64,000 nucleotides of DNA from Winogradskya humida. Its GTDB lineage: Bacteria; Actinomycetota; Actinomycetes; Mycobacteriales; Micromonosporaceae. The number at the start of each line of letters is the position of its first letter. The first letter of the stretch is position 1. A program made the translations under genes and the position numbers. Of the stretch, positions 1-8,800 are shown one piece after another. Where the stretch lies: NCBI RefSeq assembly GCF_016862215.1, contig NZ_BOMN01000086.1:1-64000 (forward strand). The letters are read 5' to 3'. The notes under the pieces were generated by a model. It was not told the origin of the DNA. It did not search any database and saw nothing but the letters and a program-made list of their open reading frames with translations.

Positions 1-220
1 GGGCATTGTGGGCTGGCCGGGCATTGTGGGCTGGCCGGGCATTGTGGGCTGGCCGGGCATTGTGGGCTGGCCGGGCATCGTGGGCTGGCCGGGGTGTGTG
101 GGCTGTCCGGGATGTGGGCTGGCCGGGTATCGGCGGGTGTTGGGTGCTGGCCGGGTGTGGGGTTGGCCGGGCGTTGGCGCGTGTGGGGGCTGGCCGGGCG
201 TTGGCCGGGGATGTGGGGTT
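1..220. repeat. 18-bp tandem repeat, degenerating rightwards
   Basis: Four identical copies of GGGCATTGTGGGCTGGCC fill 1-72. A fifth copy with one change follows (73-90), then progressively degraded copies that keep GGCTGGCCGGG to about 220. The array runs off the left edge, so its full length is unknown. It lies downstream of the minus-strand nucleotidyltransferase. Reading frames across it are low-complexity Trp/Gly/Ala/Arg and are not believable genes. Confidence 0.9.
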
Positions 221-252
221 GCCGCCTCGTGGGCCTGCTGGGCGGCAGCGGG

Positions 253-768
253 TCAGTGTTGCCCTGCTCTGAGGCGGGCTATGTCCGTGGCGTCCTTGGG
301 GCGGCGGGGCATGCTGGGGACCCAGATCGGCATCATTTCCTTGATCTCGATCTGGGCGCGGGGGCTGATGACCGGGCAACTGACCTTGCCCACGCGGCCG
401 ATCGGACCGTCCAGGAGGTCGGCGGGCCAGCGAGCGCCCGCGTGGGGGCCGCCCGCGACCGTGGGGAGGCCGTCCGGGGACTCGCCGAGCAGCGCGAAGC
501 TGATTTCGGTTCCGTCCGGCGTGATCAGGTCTCGCTGCTGGGCCGGCGGTGGGCCGGGGTCGTCGCGGTAGCCGAGTTTGTGCAGCTCGGTGAGGAGGCG
601 GTCGGCGTCGGGGGCGCGGCAGAAGAAGTCGATGTCGCGGTGTGGGCGGGTGATCTCGCCGAGGAAGAAGTCCATGGCCCAGCCGCCTCGTAACCAGAGG
701 GGGAGCCCGGCGGTCGTGCTGGTGCGTACGACCTCGGAGATGACCGAAAGCTGGGCGCGAGCGTTCAC
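253..768 (-). CDS. Nucleotidyltransferase-fold protein (aminoglycoside/lincosamide adenylyltransferase-like)
   Basis: This 171-aa protein resembles the ANT(2'')/LnuA-type nucleotidyltransferase family, which transfers AMP to small hydroxylated drugs. The N-terminal half has the fold's hallmarks: LRGGWAMDFFLGEI (about residues 26-39), then HRDIDFF (about 43-49), matching the GGxAxD...HxDID metal- and nucleotide-binding pattern. The C-terminal part is variable, ending in a short helical stretch. The start is GTG at 768. A TAATCT hexamer lies just upstream and there is no Shine-Dalgarno, so the mRNA may be leaderless. Many chromosomal members have no proven resistance role, so the substrate is unknown. 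Confidence 0.75.
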   Translation of the reverse strand: MNARAQLSVISEVVRTSTTAGLPLWLRGGWAMDFFLGEITRPHRDIDFFCRAPDADRLLTELHKLGYRDDPGPPPAQQRDLITPDGTEISFALLGESPDGLPTVAGGPHAGARWPADLLDGPIGRVGKVSCPVISPRAQIEIKEMMPIWVPSMPRRPKDATDIARLRAGQH

Positions 769-866
769 CGGGTCAGATTAGGCGGTGCCGAACTGTGGGC
801 GAAGTCCCTGGTAGGCACGCTTGCTGGGGTGTCGCGGGGGCGCCGGGCTTCGCTATGGTCTTCGGC

Positions 867-1034
867 ATGTCTGACAACAGCGTCGATCCGAGTGGCAACA
901 CCGAGGCGTTCCGCGCCTTTACGCACAACGCCCCCGAGGAGCCCGTCGCGGCCTCGAAGACTCCGCTGATCATCGGTGTCGTCGCCGTGGCCGTTGTGCT
1001 CATCGCGGTCATCGCCTGGCTCGCCCTGGGCTGA
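867..1034 (+). CDS. Small single-pass membrane protein
   Basis: This 55-aa protein starts at ATG 867 (MSDNSVDPSGNTEAFRAF). A hydrophilic N-terminus of about 31 residues is followed by one strong transmembrane helix (TPLIIGVVAVAVVLIAVIAW), and it ends at LALG with no C-terminal domain. An upstream in-frame ATG exists at 795, but the extra 24 residues look like intergenic DNA. It is divergent from the nucleotidyltransferase. No family was recognised. The topology fits a small inner-membrane or regulatory protein, and function cannot be inferred. Confidence 0.6.
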   Translation: MSDNSVDPSGNTEAFRAFTHNAPEEPVAASKTPLIIGVVAVAVVLIAVIAWLALG

Positions 1035-1161
1035 TGGGCTGCCGGGCGGGGGCCGCCCGGCGCCTTGACGGCCCTGGTCCGCCCACCGGATCAGGGCCAC
1101 CCCTAACCTCACTGCCGCGGTCCTGCAGCAGGACCGCCGCTGCGCCGACGAGGGTGTCGCC

Positions 1162-1311
1162 GTGGGGACGCGCCGCCAGCGCGCCGTGCGGAGCGTGGCT
1201 CAAAGCGCTGCCGTGGGAACGCGCCGCCAGCGCGCCGTGGGAACGCGCCGCTAGCGCGCCGTGGGAACGCGCCGCTAGCGCGCCGTGCGGAGCGTGGCTC
1301 AAAGCGCTGCC
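1162..1311. repeat. Compound minisatellite: 24-bp and 27-bp units
   Basis: A 24-bp unit (GTGGGAACGCGCCGCYAGCG plus CGCC) occurs at 1162-1185, 1213-1236, 1237-1260 and 1261-1284. A different 27-bp unit beginning GTGCGGAGCGTGGCTC occurs at 1186-1212 and 1285-1311. The order is A-B-A-A-A-B, with copies nearly identical. The gap from 1035 to 1566 holds this array and the next one; no gene is seen there. Confidence 0.9.
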
Positions 1312-1340
1312 GCAGCTCCAGGTTGCCGTGACGGCCAATG

Positions 1341-1435
1341 GCCAGCCGTCGTCGTGAGCGCGGCCCGAAGTCTGTGGGTGGCCAGCCTTCGTCGTGAGCG
1401 CGGGCCGAAGTCTGTGGGTGGCCAGCCTTTGTCTT
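1341..1435. repeat. 40-bp direct repeat, about 2.4 copies
   Basis: Units at 1341-1380 and 1381-1420 begin GCCAGCC and end CGAAGTCTGTGGGTG, with about two differences. A third copy is truncated at about 1435. It is intergenic, downstream of the convergent ackA. Confidence 0.8.
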
Positions 1436-1566
1436 GTCGTGCGGCCTGACCCCCGAGGGTCAGCAACTCCTTGATCGTGCTCCTCGGCGCGGTCGTTCAG
1501 AGCCGGCGCTGGATCTCGCCGCGATCTGGCAGACGTGACCGTTTCGGATCGGTCTTGGCGGAGGCT

Positions 1567-2673
1567 TCAGGCATTCAGTTTTTCGGCGACCTGGCGGGCG
1601 ATTTCTGCCTCTTCGTCCGTGGGGATGACGCAGACGGTGACCGGGGCGCCGTCGGGGGAGATGATGCGGTCGCCGCGGGTGTTGCGGGTGGGGTCGATCT
1701 CGATGCCCAGGGCGGAGAGGCCTTCCAGGGCGGCTGCTCGGACGGCGGGGGCGTTTTCGCCGACGCCGGCGGTGAAGGTGATGGCGTCGGTGCCGCCGAG
1801 GATGGCGAGGTAGGTGCCGATGTATTCCTTGATGCGGCGGGTGTAGACGTCAAAGGCCAGGGTGGCGGCCTGGTCGCCCTGGTCGCGGCGTTGCTGGATG
1901 GTGCGCATGTCGTTGTCGCCGGTGAGGCCCTGGAGGCCGGCGAAGCGGGTCAGGGAGCGTTCGATCTCGTCTAGGGGCAGGCCCGCGACCCGGTGCAGGT
2001 GAAAGATGACGGTGGGGTCGATGTCGCCGCTGCGGGTGCCCATGACGAGGCCGGATTGCGGGGACATGCCCATGGAGGTGGCTGCGCTGCGGCCGCCGGA
2101 GACCGCGCAGGCGCTGGCGCCGTTGCCGAGGTGGAGGGTGATGACCTTGGCTGAGGTGGCGGGGAGGCCGAGGAGGGCGGCTGTTTCGCGGGCTACGTAG
2201 GCGTGGGAGGTGCCGTGGAAGCCGTAGCGGCGGATCTGCCAGCGGTCGGCGAGGTCGGCGTCGATGGCGTAGGTGACGCCGGCGGGGTCGATGCTCTGGT
2301 GGAACGCTGTGTCGAAGACGGCGACCTGGGGGACGTCGGGCAGGAGTTTGCGGGCCACTTCGATGCCGCTCAGGGCTGCGGGGTTGTGCAGCGGGGCGAG
2401 CGGGATGAGGTTTTCGATGGCTGTGGCCACGGTGTCGTCGACCACCGTGGCGTCGCTGAACTCGGTGCCGCCGTGGACCACGCGGTGGCCGACCGCGCCC
2501 AGGCCGTCGAGGTTGATGGACTCCATGACGTGCTGGAGTGCCCCGGTGTGGTCGCTCGCGTCGCCGCCGGACTCGCCGATGCGCTCGATGAGGCCCTTGG
2601 CGATGGTGGTGCCGTCGTCGAAGAGGCGGTATTTGACCGAGGAGGAGCCAGAATTGAGGACGAGGATCTTCAC
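1567..2673 (-). CDS. ackA: Acetate kinase
   Basis: This 368-aa cytoplasmic enzyme interconverts acetyl phosphate plus ADP with acetate plus ATP, the second step of the Pta-AckA pathway. It has the N-terminal acetokinase signature (LNSGSSSVKYRLF, residues 4-16), HRVVHGG, the FDTAFHQSI segment and RYGFHGTSH, all typical of the ASKHA-fold family. Its length is slightly short for AckA (about 400 aa) but no core motif is missing. It starts with GTG at 2673, and GTGA overlaps the pta stop codon, so translation is probably coupled and the pair forms an operon. The sequence shows no dedicated regulator. Confidence 0.97.
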   Translation of the reverse strand: MKILVLNSGSSSVKYRLFDDGTTIAKGLIERIGESGGDASDHTGALQHVMESINLDGLGAVGHRVVHGGTEFSDATVVDDTVATAIENLIPLAPLHNPAALSGIEVARKLLPDVPQVAVFDTAFHQSIDPAGVTYAIDADLADRWQIRRYGFHGTSHAYVARETAALLGLPATSAKVITLHLGNGASACAVSGGRSAATSMGMSPQSGLVMGTRSGDIDPTVIFHLHRVAGLPLDEIERSLTRFAGLQGLTGDNDMRTIQQRRDQGDQAATLAFDVYTRRIKEYIGTYLAILGGTDAITFTAGVGENAPAVRAAALEGLSALGIEIDPTRNTRGDRIISPDGAPVTVCVIPTDEEAEIARQVAEKLNA

Positions 2674-4871
2674 GACTGCTCCTGAGCGGACGGCGACACG
2701 GACGGCGACACGGACGGCGACACGGACGGCGACACGGGCGGCGACACGGGCGGCGACACGGACGGCGACACGGACGGCGACACGGGCGGCGGTGATGGAG
2801 GCGATGCGGCCGAGCGTGCCTGGATCGCGGTGATGGCCACGGTGTTGACGATGTCCTTCACCGTTGCGCCGCGGGAGAGGTCGTTGACCGGGCGGCGCAG
2901 GCCCTGCATGACCGGGCCGACCGCCACCGCGTTGGCCGAGCGCTGCACGGCCTTGTAGGTGTTGTTGCCCGTGTTGAGGTCGGGGAAGACGAAGACCGTG
3001 GCCTTGCCCGCCACCGCGCTGTCCGGGAGCTTGGTCGCCGCGACCGCCGGGTCGATGGCCGCGTCGTACTGGATAGGGCCCTCGACGGGGAGGTCCGGGC
3101 GGCGCTCGCGGACCAGGGCGGTGGCGGCCGCGACCTTTTCGACGTCGGCGCCCGCGCCCGAGCTGCCCGTGGAGTAGGACAGCATCGCGACCCGGGGCTC
3201 GATGCCGAAGGCCGCGGCGGTCTGCGCTGAGGAGAGCGCGATGTCGGCGAGCTGCTCGGCGTTGGGGTCGGGGTTGACCGCGCAGTCGCCGTAGACCAGG
3301 ACGCGGTCGGCCAGGAGCATGAAGAAGACGCTGGACGCGACCGAGACGTCGGGGACCGTCTTGATGATCTCGAAGGCCGGGCGGATCGTGGCGGCGGTGG
3401 TGTGGGTCGCGCCGGAGACCATGCCGTCGGCGTGCCCGGCGGCGACCATCATCGTGCCGAAGTAGTTGACGTCGCGGACCACGTCGTAGGCCAGGTCGAG
3501 GGTCACGGCCTTGTGCTTGCGCAGCTCCGCATATTGCTCGGCGAAGTCGTCGCGCCAGCTGCTGGTGGCCGGGTCGACCAGGTGGGCGCCGCCGATCTCG
3601 ACGCCGATCTCGCGGGCCCGGCGGGTGATCTCGGCCGGGTCGCCGAGCAGGGTCAGCTCGGCGACGCCACGGCGCAGCAGCGTCTCGGTCGCGCGCAGGA
3701 TGCGCTCCTCGGTGCCCTCCGGGAGCACGAGGTGGCGGCGGTCGGCGCGGGCACGGTCGATCAGGTCGTTCTCGAACATCAGCGGCGTCACGCGGGCGGA
3801 CCGGGTGACGTCGAGCAGCCGGGCGAGCTCGGCGGTGTCCACGTGTTTCTCGAAGGCGCCGAGGGCGGCCTCCACCTTGCGCGGCGTGGCGGGGCTGAGC
3901 TTGGCCTCGATCCGGCCGGCCGCCTTGATCGTGTCGAAGCTGTCGGACTTGACCACCAGCATCGCCAGGCCGGTGTTGAGCCGCTCGATGACGCGGACGG
4001 CGCGGGGGTCGGGGAACTCGCCGAGGGTCAGCACCAGCCCGGCCAGGGTGACGTTGCCCGCGGAGTGCGCGGCGCTGGCCGCGACCAGCAGGTCGGCGCG
4101 GTCGCCCGGGGTGATGAGCAGCGCCCCGTCGGTGAGGTGGTCGAGCACGGCCGGCACGTGCGCCGCCCCGACCACGTAGTCGAGGACGTCACGGTCGAGC
4201 GCCGCGTCGCCGCCCGTCACCACGGTCGCATCGAGCGCGGCTGCCACCTCGGCCACGGTGGGCGCGGCAACGCTGGGCACCTCGGGGATGGTCCAGACCG
4301 GCACGGGGAGACCCTGCGGGGTCGGGGTGCCGGCAGGCACGCGGTTGGCGATGACGGCCAGGACCGTCGCGTCAAGATCGGTGAGCGAGTGGTACGCCGA
4401 CCGCACCGCCCCGCTGATGTCCACGCGCCCCTGCCCACCGACGACGGGGAGGATCACGCTGCCGAACTCCGTGGCGAGGCGCGCGTTGAAGCCCAGCTCG
4501 CGGGGCATCTCGTCGGTGCCGGCCTGCTGGCCGTCGGCGAAGTCGCTGCCGATCACGACCACCGACGCGCACTGCCGCTCGACCTCGCGGTAGCGCTCGA
4601 CGATGCGGGAGATGAGCTCCTCCCACTTGCCGTCGGCGACGAGCGCGGAGGCCTCGGTCGTGGTCAGGCCGTAGGAGTCGTCGTAACCGGCGATCAGCGG
4701 ATAGCGCTCGGTCAGGAGGGTGAGCAGCGGATCCTTGCCGGTGCCGGGCACGAGGGGGCGGAACACCCCGATGCGGGCGACCTGCCGCGAGAGGAGCTCC
4801 ACGAGCCCGACGGCCACGGTCGACTTGCCGACGCCGGAGCCGAGCCCGGCGACATAGACGCTGCTTGCCAC
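2670..4871 (-). CDS. pta: Phosphate acetyltransferase, three-domain type with repeat tail
   Basis: This 733-aa enzyme converts acetyl-CoA plus phosphate to acetyl phosphate plus CoA and feeds AckA. It has a BioD-like P-loop domain at the N-terminus (GLGSGVGKSTVAVGL, about 10-24), a DRTGG-like middle domain (about 215-330), and the catalytic PTA_PTB domain (about 375-690, with MLSYSTGSSG and VFVFPDLNTGN). The last 40 or so residues are an unusual Ser-Pro-Val repeat encoded by a 12-bp minisatellite (2689-2792), located just before the coupled ackA start. The tail lies outside the catalytic fold and is probably disordered. The ATG start at 4871 is directly followed by the P-loop strand. Confidence 0.96.
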   Translation of the reverse strand: MASSVYVAGLGSGVGKSTVAVGLVELLSRQVARIGVFRPLVPGTGKDPLLTLLTERYPLIAGYDDSYGLTTTEASALVADGKWEELISRIVERYREVERQCASVVVIGSDFADGQQAGTDEMPRELGFNARLATEFGSVILPVVGGQGRVDISGAVRSAYHSLTDLDATVLAVIANRVPAGTPTPQGLPVPVWTIPEVPSVAAPTVAEVAAALDATVVTGGDAALDRDVLDYVVGAAHVPAVLDHLTDGALLITPGDRADLLVAASAAHSAGNVTLAGLVLTLGEFPDPRAVRVIERLNTGLAMLVVKSDSFDTIKAAGRIEAKLSPATPRKVEAALGAFEKHVDTAELARLLDVTRSARVTPLMFENDLIDRARADRRHLVLPEGTEERILRATETLLRRGVAELTLLGDPAEITRRAREIGVEIGGAHLVDPATSSWRDDFAEQYAELRKHKAVTLDLAYDVVRDVNYFGTMMVAAGHADGMVSGATHTTAATIRPAFEIIKTVPDVSVASSVFFMLLADRVLVYGDCAVNPDPNAEQLADIALSSAQTAAAFGIEPRVAMLSYSTGSSGAGADVEKVAAATALVRERRPDLPVEGPIQYDAAIDPAVAATKLPDSAVAGKATVFVFPDLNTGNNTYKAVQRSANAVAVGPVMQGLRRPVNDLSRGATVKDIVNTVAITAIQARSAASPPSPPPVSPSVSPSVSPPVSPPVSPSVSPSVSPSVSPSAQEQS
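2689..2792. repeat. 12-bp tandem repeat inside the 3' end of pta
   Basis: Eight full copies of GRCGGCGACACG occupy 2689-2784 (six GAC and two GGC variants), with a partial ninth copy. On the coding (minus) strand each unit encodes VSPS or VSPP. The unit length is a multiple of three, so copy-number change lengthens the Pta tail without a frameshift. Confidence 0.95.
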
Positions 4872-4939
4872 GTGCTCAACCTACCGGCCGGGCCCTCATC
4901 CTGCCCGGGGTCGCAAGACCCTGTGGATAAGTACGGAAG

Positions 4940-5659
4940 TCAGCGCAGCGCCCGCAGATAAGCGTCCGGGCGGTCGAGGAAACGCCGCCAGTGCGCGACG
5001 ATCTCCAGGTCGTCCCAGGTGGCCCGGCGGATGCCATGCGCGCCCAGCTCCAGGATGGTCGCGCCGGGCAGGGCCGTGAGCAGCGGCGAGTGGGTGGCGA
5101 CGATCACCTGGGCGCCGTCGTCCCGCAGCGCTTCCAACCGGGCGAGCAGGCCCAGGGTCGAGGTGAACGACAGGGGCGCCTCGGGCTCGTCCATGAGGTA
5201 GAAGCCGTACCCGTCGAACTTGCGGTCGAGCAGCTCAAGGAAACCCTCACCGTGGCTGCGATCGTGCAGGTCGGTGTCGATCGCGCCGGGCAGATTCTCG
5301 AGGTACGTGTAGAGCCCGTGCATCGTCTCGGCACGCAGGAAGTACGCGTTGACCCGCCGCCCCGGCGTCCGCACCACCTTGAGCAGCTCCCCGAGCGGCG
5401 ACTCGGTGACCCGGCTGCTGTGCTGGGCGCCCTTGGACCCGCCCTCGGGGTTGAGCCCGTGCGCGACCGCGAGCGCCTCGATCAGCGTGGACTTGCCGGA
5501 CCCGTTCTCCCCGACGAGGAACGTGACCCCGGCGGGGAGGTTGAGCCCGTGCTCGAGCAGCGCCGCGACCGCCGGGATCTTCGCCCACCAGGCAGCCCTG
5601 TCGACCTCGACGCCCACGTCCAGCTCGACCCGGCGTACGGGCCCGAAATCAGTCCTCAT
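4940..5659 (-). CDS. AAA-family (ABC/SMC-like) ATPase
   Basis: This 239-aa soluble ATPase has Walker A GENGSGKST (about residues 50-58), Walker B FYLMDEPEAPLS (about 160-171) and the switch motif VIVATHSPLL (about 196-205), as in ABC-type AAA_21/AAA_23 proteins. There are no membrane segments and no nuclease domain. The start at 5659 lies 11 bp inside the end of the upstream DUF6104-like gene, so the two are probably co-transcribed. The cellular role is unknown. Similar stand-alone ATPases are widespread in actinobacteria, and nothing here marks it as a defence gene. Confidence 0.85.
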   Translation of the reverse strand: MRTDFGPVRRVELDVGVEVDRAAWWAKIPAVAALLEHGLNLPAGVTFLVGENGSGKSTLIEALAVAHGLNPEGGSKGAQHSSRVTESPLGELLKVVRTPGRRVNAYFLRAETMHGLYTYLENLPGAIDTDLHDRSHGEGFLELLDRKFDGYGFYLMDEPEAPLSFTSTLGLLARLEALRDDGAQVIVATHSPLLTALPGATILELGAHGIRRATWDDLEIVAHWRRFLDRPDAYLRALR

Positions 5660-5828
5660 CGTCCTCGTCGGGACGCGCCAGCCAGGTCGCGAACCGCTCG
5701 ATGGGGGTCTCGAACTCCGGGTTGATGTCGACGAACGTGCGGAGCTGCTCCGCCACCCATTCCAGGGTCACGGATTCCGGCCCGCGCCGCTCGACCAGCT
5801 CTTCGATGCCACGATCGGTGAAGTACAT
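5649..5828 (-). CDS. DUF6104-like small protein
   Basis: This 59-aa acidic protein begins MYFTDRGIEELVERRG and ends ATWLARPDEDDED. I recognise it as the short conserved actinobacterial family DUF6104, which has no known function. The ATG at 5828 is chosen because the family starts at MYFTDRG. It overlaps the ATPase gene by 11 bp. Its upstream region is occupied by the kgd terminator hairpin (5843-5882), so its own promoter must overlap that hairpin, or it depends on read-through from kgd. Confidence 0.8.
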   Translation of the reverse strand: MYFTDRGIEELVERRGPESVTLEWVAEQLRTFVDINPEFETPIERFATWLARPDEDDED

Positions 5829-5842
5829 GCCCCGGATGATAC

Positions 5843-5882
5843 GAAGCAGCGCCCCGCCGGACGAACGGCGGGGCGCTGCTTC
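5843..5882 (-). terminator. Terminator hairpin downstream of kgd
   Basis: A perfect 17-bp inverted repeat (arms 5843-5859 and 5866-5882; GAAGCAGCGCCCCGCCG) flanks a 6-nt loop. It lies between the kgd stop (5899) and the DUF6104-like start (5828). There is no clear T-tract on the minus strand, as is common in actinomycetes. Confidence 0.85.
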
Positions 5883-5898
5883 GGGCGTACCTAAATCA

Positions 5899-8800
5899 TC
5901 AGGGCCGCGGAAGTGCGGCCTCGACCAGTGCTGCCTGCTCGGCCTCGTGCATCTTGGCCGAGCCGACCGCCGGGGCGGCCGCGGCGGGGCGGGAGATGCG
6001 ACGCAGCCGGACGCCCTCGAGGTGCTCGAGGAGGTTGAGCGCCACGAACGACCAGGCACCCTGGTTGGCCGGCTCCTCCTGGACCCAGGCGAAGTCCTCG
6101 GCGTTCGGGTACTGGCTGAGGACCGCCTTGAGCTCCTCGACGGGCAGCGGGTAGATCTGCTCCATCCGGATGATCGCGGTGTCGGAGCTGCCACGCTCGG
6201 CCCGGGCCTGGAACAGGTCGTAGTAGACCTTGCCGGAGCAGAGCAGGACCCGATTGACCGCCGCGGCGTCCAGCGGGGTGCCGTTGATGCCCGCGTCGGC
6301 GAGCACCGGCTGGAACGTACCCGTGGTGAAGTCGGCGACCGACGACACCGCGAGCTTGTGCCGCAGCAGCGACTTCGGCGAGAAGACGATCAGCGGCTTC
6401 TTCTTGCTCGACAGGGCCTGGCGGCGCAGCAGGTGGAAGTAGTTGGCCGGGGTGGTCGGGTTGGCGACCCGCATGTTGTCCTGCGCGCAGAGCTGCAGGA
6501 ACCGCTCCGGACGCCCGGACGAGTGGTCCGGGCCCTGGCCCTCCATGCCGTGCGGGAGCAGCAGCACCAGCGAGTTGCGCTGGCCCCACTTGGCCTCGCC
6601 GGAGGAGAGGAACTCGTCCACGATCGACTGCGCGCCGTTGACGAAGTCGCCGAACTGGGCCTCCCACAGCACCAGCGCGTCGGGGTTCTCGACCGAGTAG
6701 CCATACTCGAAGCCCATCGCCGCATACTCGCTGAGCAGCGAGTCGTGGGCGAAGAAGCGGGCGTTGCCGGTGGCCAGCGTGGAGAGCGGCAGGAAGTCGT
6801 CGCCGGTCTTGGCGTCGACGAGGGCCGCGTGCCGGGACACGAACGTGCCGCGCTTGGAGTCCTGACCGGCGAGCCGGACCGTGACACCCTGGCTGAGCAG
6901 CGAACCGAACGCGATGAGCTCGCCGAAGCCCCAGTCGATGCCACCCTCGGTGGACATCTTGGCGCGCCGCTCGATCAGCTGCTGCACGCGCTTGTGCGGG
7001 GTGAAGCCCTCGGGCAGGTCCAGGTGGGCCTCGCCGACAGCCTTCACCGTCGAGGCCTCGATCGCGGTGTCGACCTGCGGCTCCGGCTCCTCCGCCAGCG
7101 GCGGACGCACCCGCGGCGGCGACCCGGCGGTGTCGCGGGTCGCCTTGAAGACGCCCTCGAGCTTCGTCTGGTAGTCGCGGAGCTGCTCCTGGGCGCCGTC
7201 CACGGTGATGTCGCCGCGGCCGATGAGCTCCTCGGTGTAGAGCTTGCGGACCGAGCGCTTGGTGTCGATGATCTCGTACATCCGCGGGTTGGTCATCGAG
7301 GGGTCGTCGCCCTCGTTGTGACCGCGGCGGCGGTAGCAGACCAGGTCGATCACGACGTCCTTGTTGAACGCCTGGCGGTATTCGAAGGCGAGCTTCGCGA
7401 CCCGCACGACGGCCTCGGGGTCGTCGCCGTTCACGTGGAAGATCGGCGCCTGGATCATCCGGGCCACGTCGGTGGAGTAGAGCGACGAGCGGCTGTACTC
7501 CGGGGCGGTGGTGAAGCCGACCTGGTTGTTGACCACGACGTGGATCGTGCCGCCGGTGCGGTAACCGCGCAGCTGCGACAGGTTGAGCGTCTCGGCGACC
7601 ACGCCCTGACCGGCGAACGCGGCGTCGCCGTGCACCAGCACCGGAAGCACCGTGTAGCCGTGCAGGCCCAGGTCGAGCCGGTCCTGCTTGGCGCGGACGA
7701 TGCCCTCGAGCACCGGGTCGACCGTCTCCAGGTGCGACGGGTTGGCGACCACGCTGACCGTGGTGGAGTGCTGCTCGTCCGGCGTCGTGTACTTGCCGGT
7801 CTGCCCGAGGTGGTACTTCACGTCGCCGGAGCCGTGGGCCGACTTCGGGTCCATCTGACCCTCGAACTCGTTGAAGATCTTCTCGTACGGCTTGCCGACG
7901 ATGTTCGCGAGCACGTTCAGCCGGCCGCGGTGGGCCATGCCGATGACCGTCTCGTCGAGCCCGGCCTCCGCCGAGTCCTCCAGCACCGCGTCGAGCAGCG
8001 GGATCAGCGACTCGCCGCCCTCCAGCGAGAAGCGCTTCTGGCCGACGTACTTCGTCTGCAGGAACGTCTCGAACGCCTCGGCGGCGTTGAGCCGGCTCAG
8101 GATGTGCTTCTGCTCCTCCTGGTCCGGCTTCTCGTACTTGATCTCGATGCGGTCCTGGATCCAGCGCCGCTCCTCGGGACCCTGGATGTGCATGTACTCG
8201 ATGCCGACCCGGCGGCAGTAGGTGTCGCGCAGGACGCCGAGGACGTCGCGCAGCTTCATCCGCTGCTTGCCGGCGAAACCGCCGACCGGGAACGTGCGGT
8301 CGAGGTCCCACAGCGTCAGGCCGTGCTGGAGCACGTCCAGGTCGGGGTGGCGCCGGATCTCGAACTCCAGCGGGTCGGTGTCGGCCATGAGGTGGCCGCG
8401 CACGCGGTACGCGTGGATGAGCTCGACGACCCGCGCCGCCTTGTCGATCTGCCCCTCGGAGGTCCGGGCGACGTCGCGCACCCACCGCACCGGCTCGTAT
8501 GGGATCCGCAGGGCGGTGAAGATGTCGTCGTAGAACGAGTGCTCGCCGAGCAGGAACTCGTGCATCGCCTTGAGGAACTCGCCGGACTGCGCACCCTGGA
8601 TGACCCGGTGGTCGTAGGTGCTGGTCAGCGTGGTGACCTTGCTGACGCCGTGGTCGGTGAGCATCTCGTCGGACATGCCGGCGTAGGGCGCGGGGTACTC
8701 CATCGCGCCGACGCCGATGATCGCGCTCTGCCCGGTGAGCAGGCGGGGGATCGAGTGCACCGTGCCGATGCCGCCGGGGTTGGTCAGCGAGATCGTGGTG

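Noticed and set aside
8..693. Open frames rich in Gly/Trp/Ala across the left-edge repeat
   Set aside because: Produced by the 18-bp repeat and by the complement of the nucleotidyltransferase gene.
3402..4961. 519-codon open frame on the + strand
   Set aside because: Antisense shadow of pta with low-complexity composition.
4940..5659. Defence-type ATPase such as an OLD or Septu system
   Set aside because: There is no nuclease domain or partner gene; neighbours are housekeeping genes.
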